Source of the DNA: Pseudobutyrivibrio sp. MD2005 | GTDB lineage: Bacteria; Bacillota; Clostridia; Lachnospirales; Lachnospiraceae | DNA length: 64,000 nucleotides | Assembly: GCF_000621865.1 (NCBI RefSeq) | Contig: NZ_JHXE01000008.1 | Location: forward strand, 62,001-126,000 | Direction: 5' to 3' | In this document: positions 63,131 to 64,000 of the stretch, piece after piece | Layout of the letters: each line of letters starts with the position of its first letter | Numbering within the stretch: position 1 is the first letter of the stretch | Program-made: the position numbers and the translations under genes | Notes under the pieces: generated by a model | Database searches by the model: none | What the model was told of the DNA's origin: nothing | What the model saw: only the letters and a program-made list of their open reading frames with translations

Positions 63131-64000
63131 TTACTCTATTTCGAACGCATTACGATTGAAACTGAGCGATATCAAATTAATTCTTTTACGTGTTAATTTT
63201 TCTGTTATCTCCGATACTATAAAAGATCTAAGTGACTCGATTTTTTGATCTCTATCTGTAAGGTCATAGTAAATACCATCATCCTTGGTAATAATGCGCA
63301 CCCTATTTCCTGACTCGACAATACACTCCGCCAAAACAGTCTTTTCTGGATTAAGGTCGTATATAAGCATAAACAATTCCTCGAAGAGTATCATGACTCT
63401 GTTTACTGTGCCATCACTTTGACCGCTCTCTATTAGTGTATCCCCTATTTTATCCCTAATAGCAACAATCACTTCAGGGGTGACTTCAAACTCATACATC
63501 CAGATATGACGTTCTCTTTCTAATGGCGGAATAAATAACACATAACTATCCCTGCCATATTTTATGCAAACATAAAAGTATGCTATTAGATAGCCAAAGA
63601 CAGGTGCTATCATAATTCCAATAAACAAGCCGTATACACCCCAAAGATAATCACCTATTACAGCAAATGGAACCGCAATAACAAAATCTCGCAAAGCACA
63701 TATCAAAACTCCCAAAGGAATTTTATCAATAAGAATATAATAAGAGGAGTCAAGATACATTCTGCTTGTAAAAATCAGTGTTATAGACATTATGCGAAGT
63801 CCATCTACTGCAATTTTTACTGTTTGAGGATTCTCTATACCGAAATAGTAGACTATATAAGGAGCCCCAAGCATTATTCCAACTGTAACAATAATGCTTA
63901 TAATTGCTGCAGTCTTCCTTGCCAGTTTCCAGACTTCTATTACGCCCTGATATGTTTTTTCTCCAAGATACACACTTATAATAGGAGTAAGAGCATCGCC
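63131..64000 (-). CDS. MATE-family transporter fused to an HATPase-like domain, N-terminus cut by window edge
   Basis: The visible frame runs off the window at 64000 (GDALTPIISVYLGEKTYQG), so only the last half of the MATE part is seen, with about five membrane helices up to YLIAYFYVCIKYG. The C-terminal 140 residues (MYEFEVTPEVIVAIRDKIGDTLI to the end) look like an RsbW-type anti-sigma/HATPase fold: VNRVMILFEELFMLIYDL as N-box and RIITKDDGIYYDLTD as the D-box. The N-box Asn appears replaced, so ATP binding is doubtful. It lies 26 bp upstream of the NRPS gene and likely exports the NRPS product. A GTG at 63973 is an internal codon, not a start. Confidence 0.8.
   Translation of the reverse strand, partial: GDALTPIISVYLGEKTYQGVIEVWKLARKTAAIISIIVTVGIMLGAPYIVYYFGIENPQTVKIAVDGLRIMSITLIFTSRMYLDSSYYILIDKIPLGVLICALRDFVIAVPFAVIGDYLWGVYGLFIGIMIAPVFGYLIAYFYVCIKYGRDSYVLFIPPLERERHIWMYEFEVTPEVIVAIRDKIGDTLIESGQSDGTVNRVMILFEELFMLIYDLNPEKTVLAECIVESGNRVRIITKDDGIYYDLTDRDQKIESLRSFIVSEITEKLTRKRINLISLSFNRNAFEIE

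Overview
The window looks like chromosomal DNA of an AT-rich, low-GC Gram-positive bacterium. Protein content points to a Lachnospiraceae member of the Butyrivibrio/Pseudobutyrivibrio type: phosphoketolase, long-form hibernation factor, YlmH-like S4 protein, NiaR and NrtR regulators, chemoreceptor, and many Zn-ribbon membrane proteins. This placement is inferred from gene families; there is no rRNA, and I saw no tRNA. Start codons were set by Shine-Dalgarno (SD) position, which shortens many of the longest possible frames.

Layout. 1-4800: ddl (partial), a HipB-like/TPR regulator, hpf, a stand-alone Hpt protein, and an SDR dehydrogenase behind a WYL regulator. 4929-7876: MurL-type epimerase, MurD2-type ligase and a small Zn-ribbon protein, an alternative route to D-glutamate in peptidoglycan. 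7898-17293: a YhaN/YhaO-like (SbcCD-like) ATPase and nuclease, a chemoreceptor, a two-REC regulator and a hybrid histidine kinase. 17317-21756: ung, then nadA-nadB-nadC-niaR behind a promoter flanked by two perfect inverted operator copies. 21869-27486: YARHG protein, AlaX, a hypothetical protein, a HAD phosphatase, YlmH, then nadE with an NrtR-type regulator. 28060-30814: small accessory genes. 31293-36032: a very large secreted repeat protein. 37038-42403: an exopolymer O-acylation operon (PH, acyltransferase-3, MBOAT, AlgX-like, SGNH). 42524-45135: a GntR-controlled ABC transporter. 45267-47922: an SPFH/Zn-ribbon operon. 48021-48758: a P-loop kinase. 48987-52158: a split condensation / carrier / adenylation cassette with a convergent TetR gene. 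53329-59973: phosphoglucomutase, folC, phosphoketolase. 60165-64000: a one-module NRPS and a MATE transporter fused to an HATPase-like domain.

The most unusual signal is not coding. Four gene-free stretches (27526-27815, 36626-37010, 52183-52545, 55176-55882) carry five arrays of short inverted-repeat pairs. Each array has its own arm word but the same design: arm, 18-21 nt, reverse-complement arm, repeated with a near-fixed period. The period is exactly 52 bp in two arrays, about 52 or 62 bp in two others (close to 5 and 6 helical turns), and 75 bp in the fifth. In three arrays the sequence between arms is unrelated from unit to unit while arm spacing is kept. I know of no described element with this design.

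Other points of regulation: SD-masking hairpins before the XRE/TPR gene and before the condensation gene, a 23-bp palindrome at the phosphoketolase promoter, a 16-copy pentanucleotide repeat upstream of the giant surface protein, and a well-formed promoter, SD and 20-codon hydrophobic ORF at 29875-30003.
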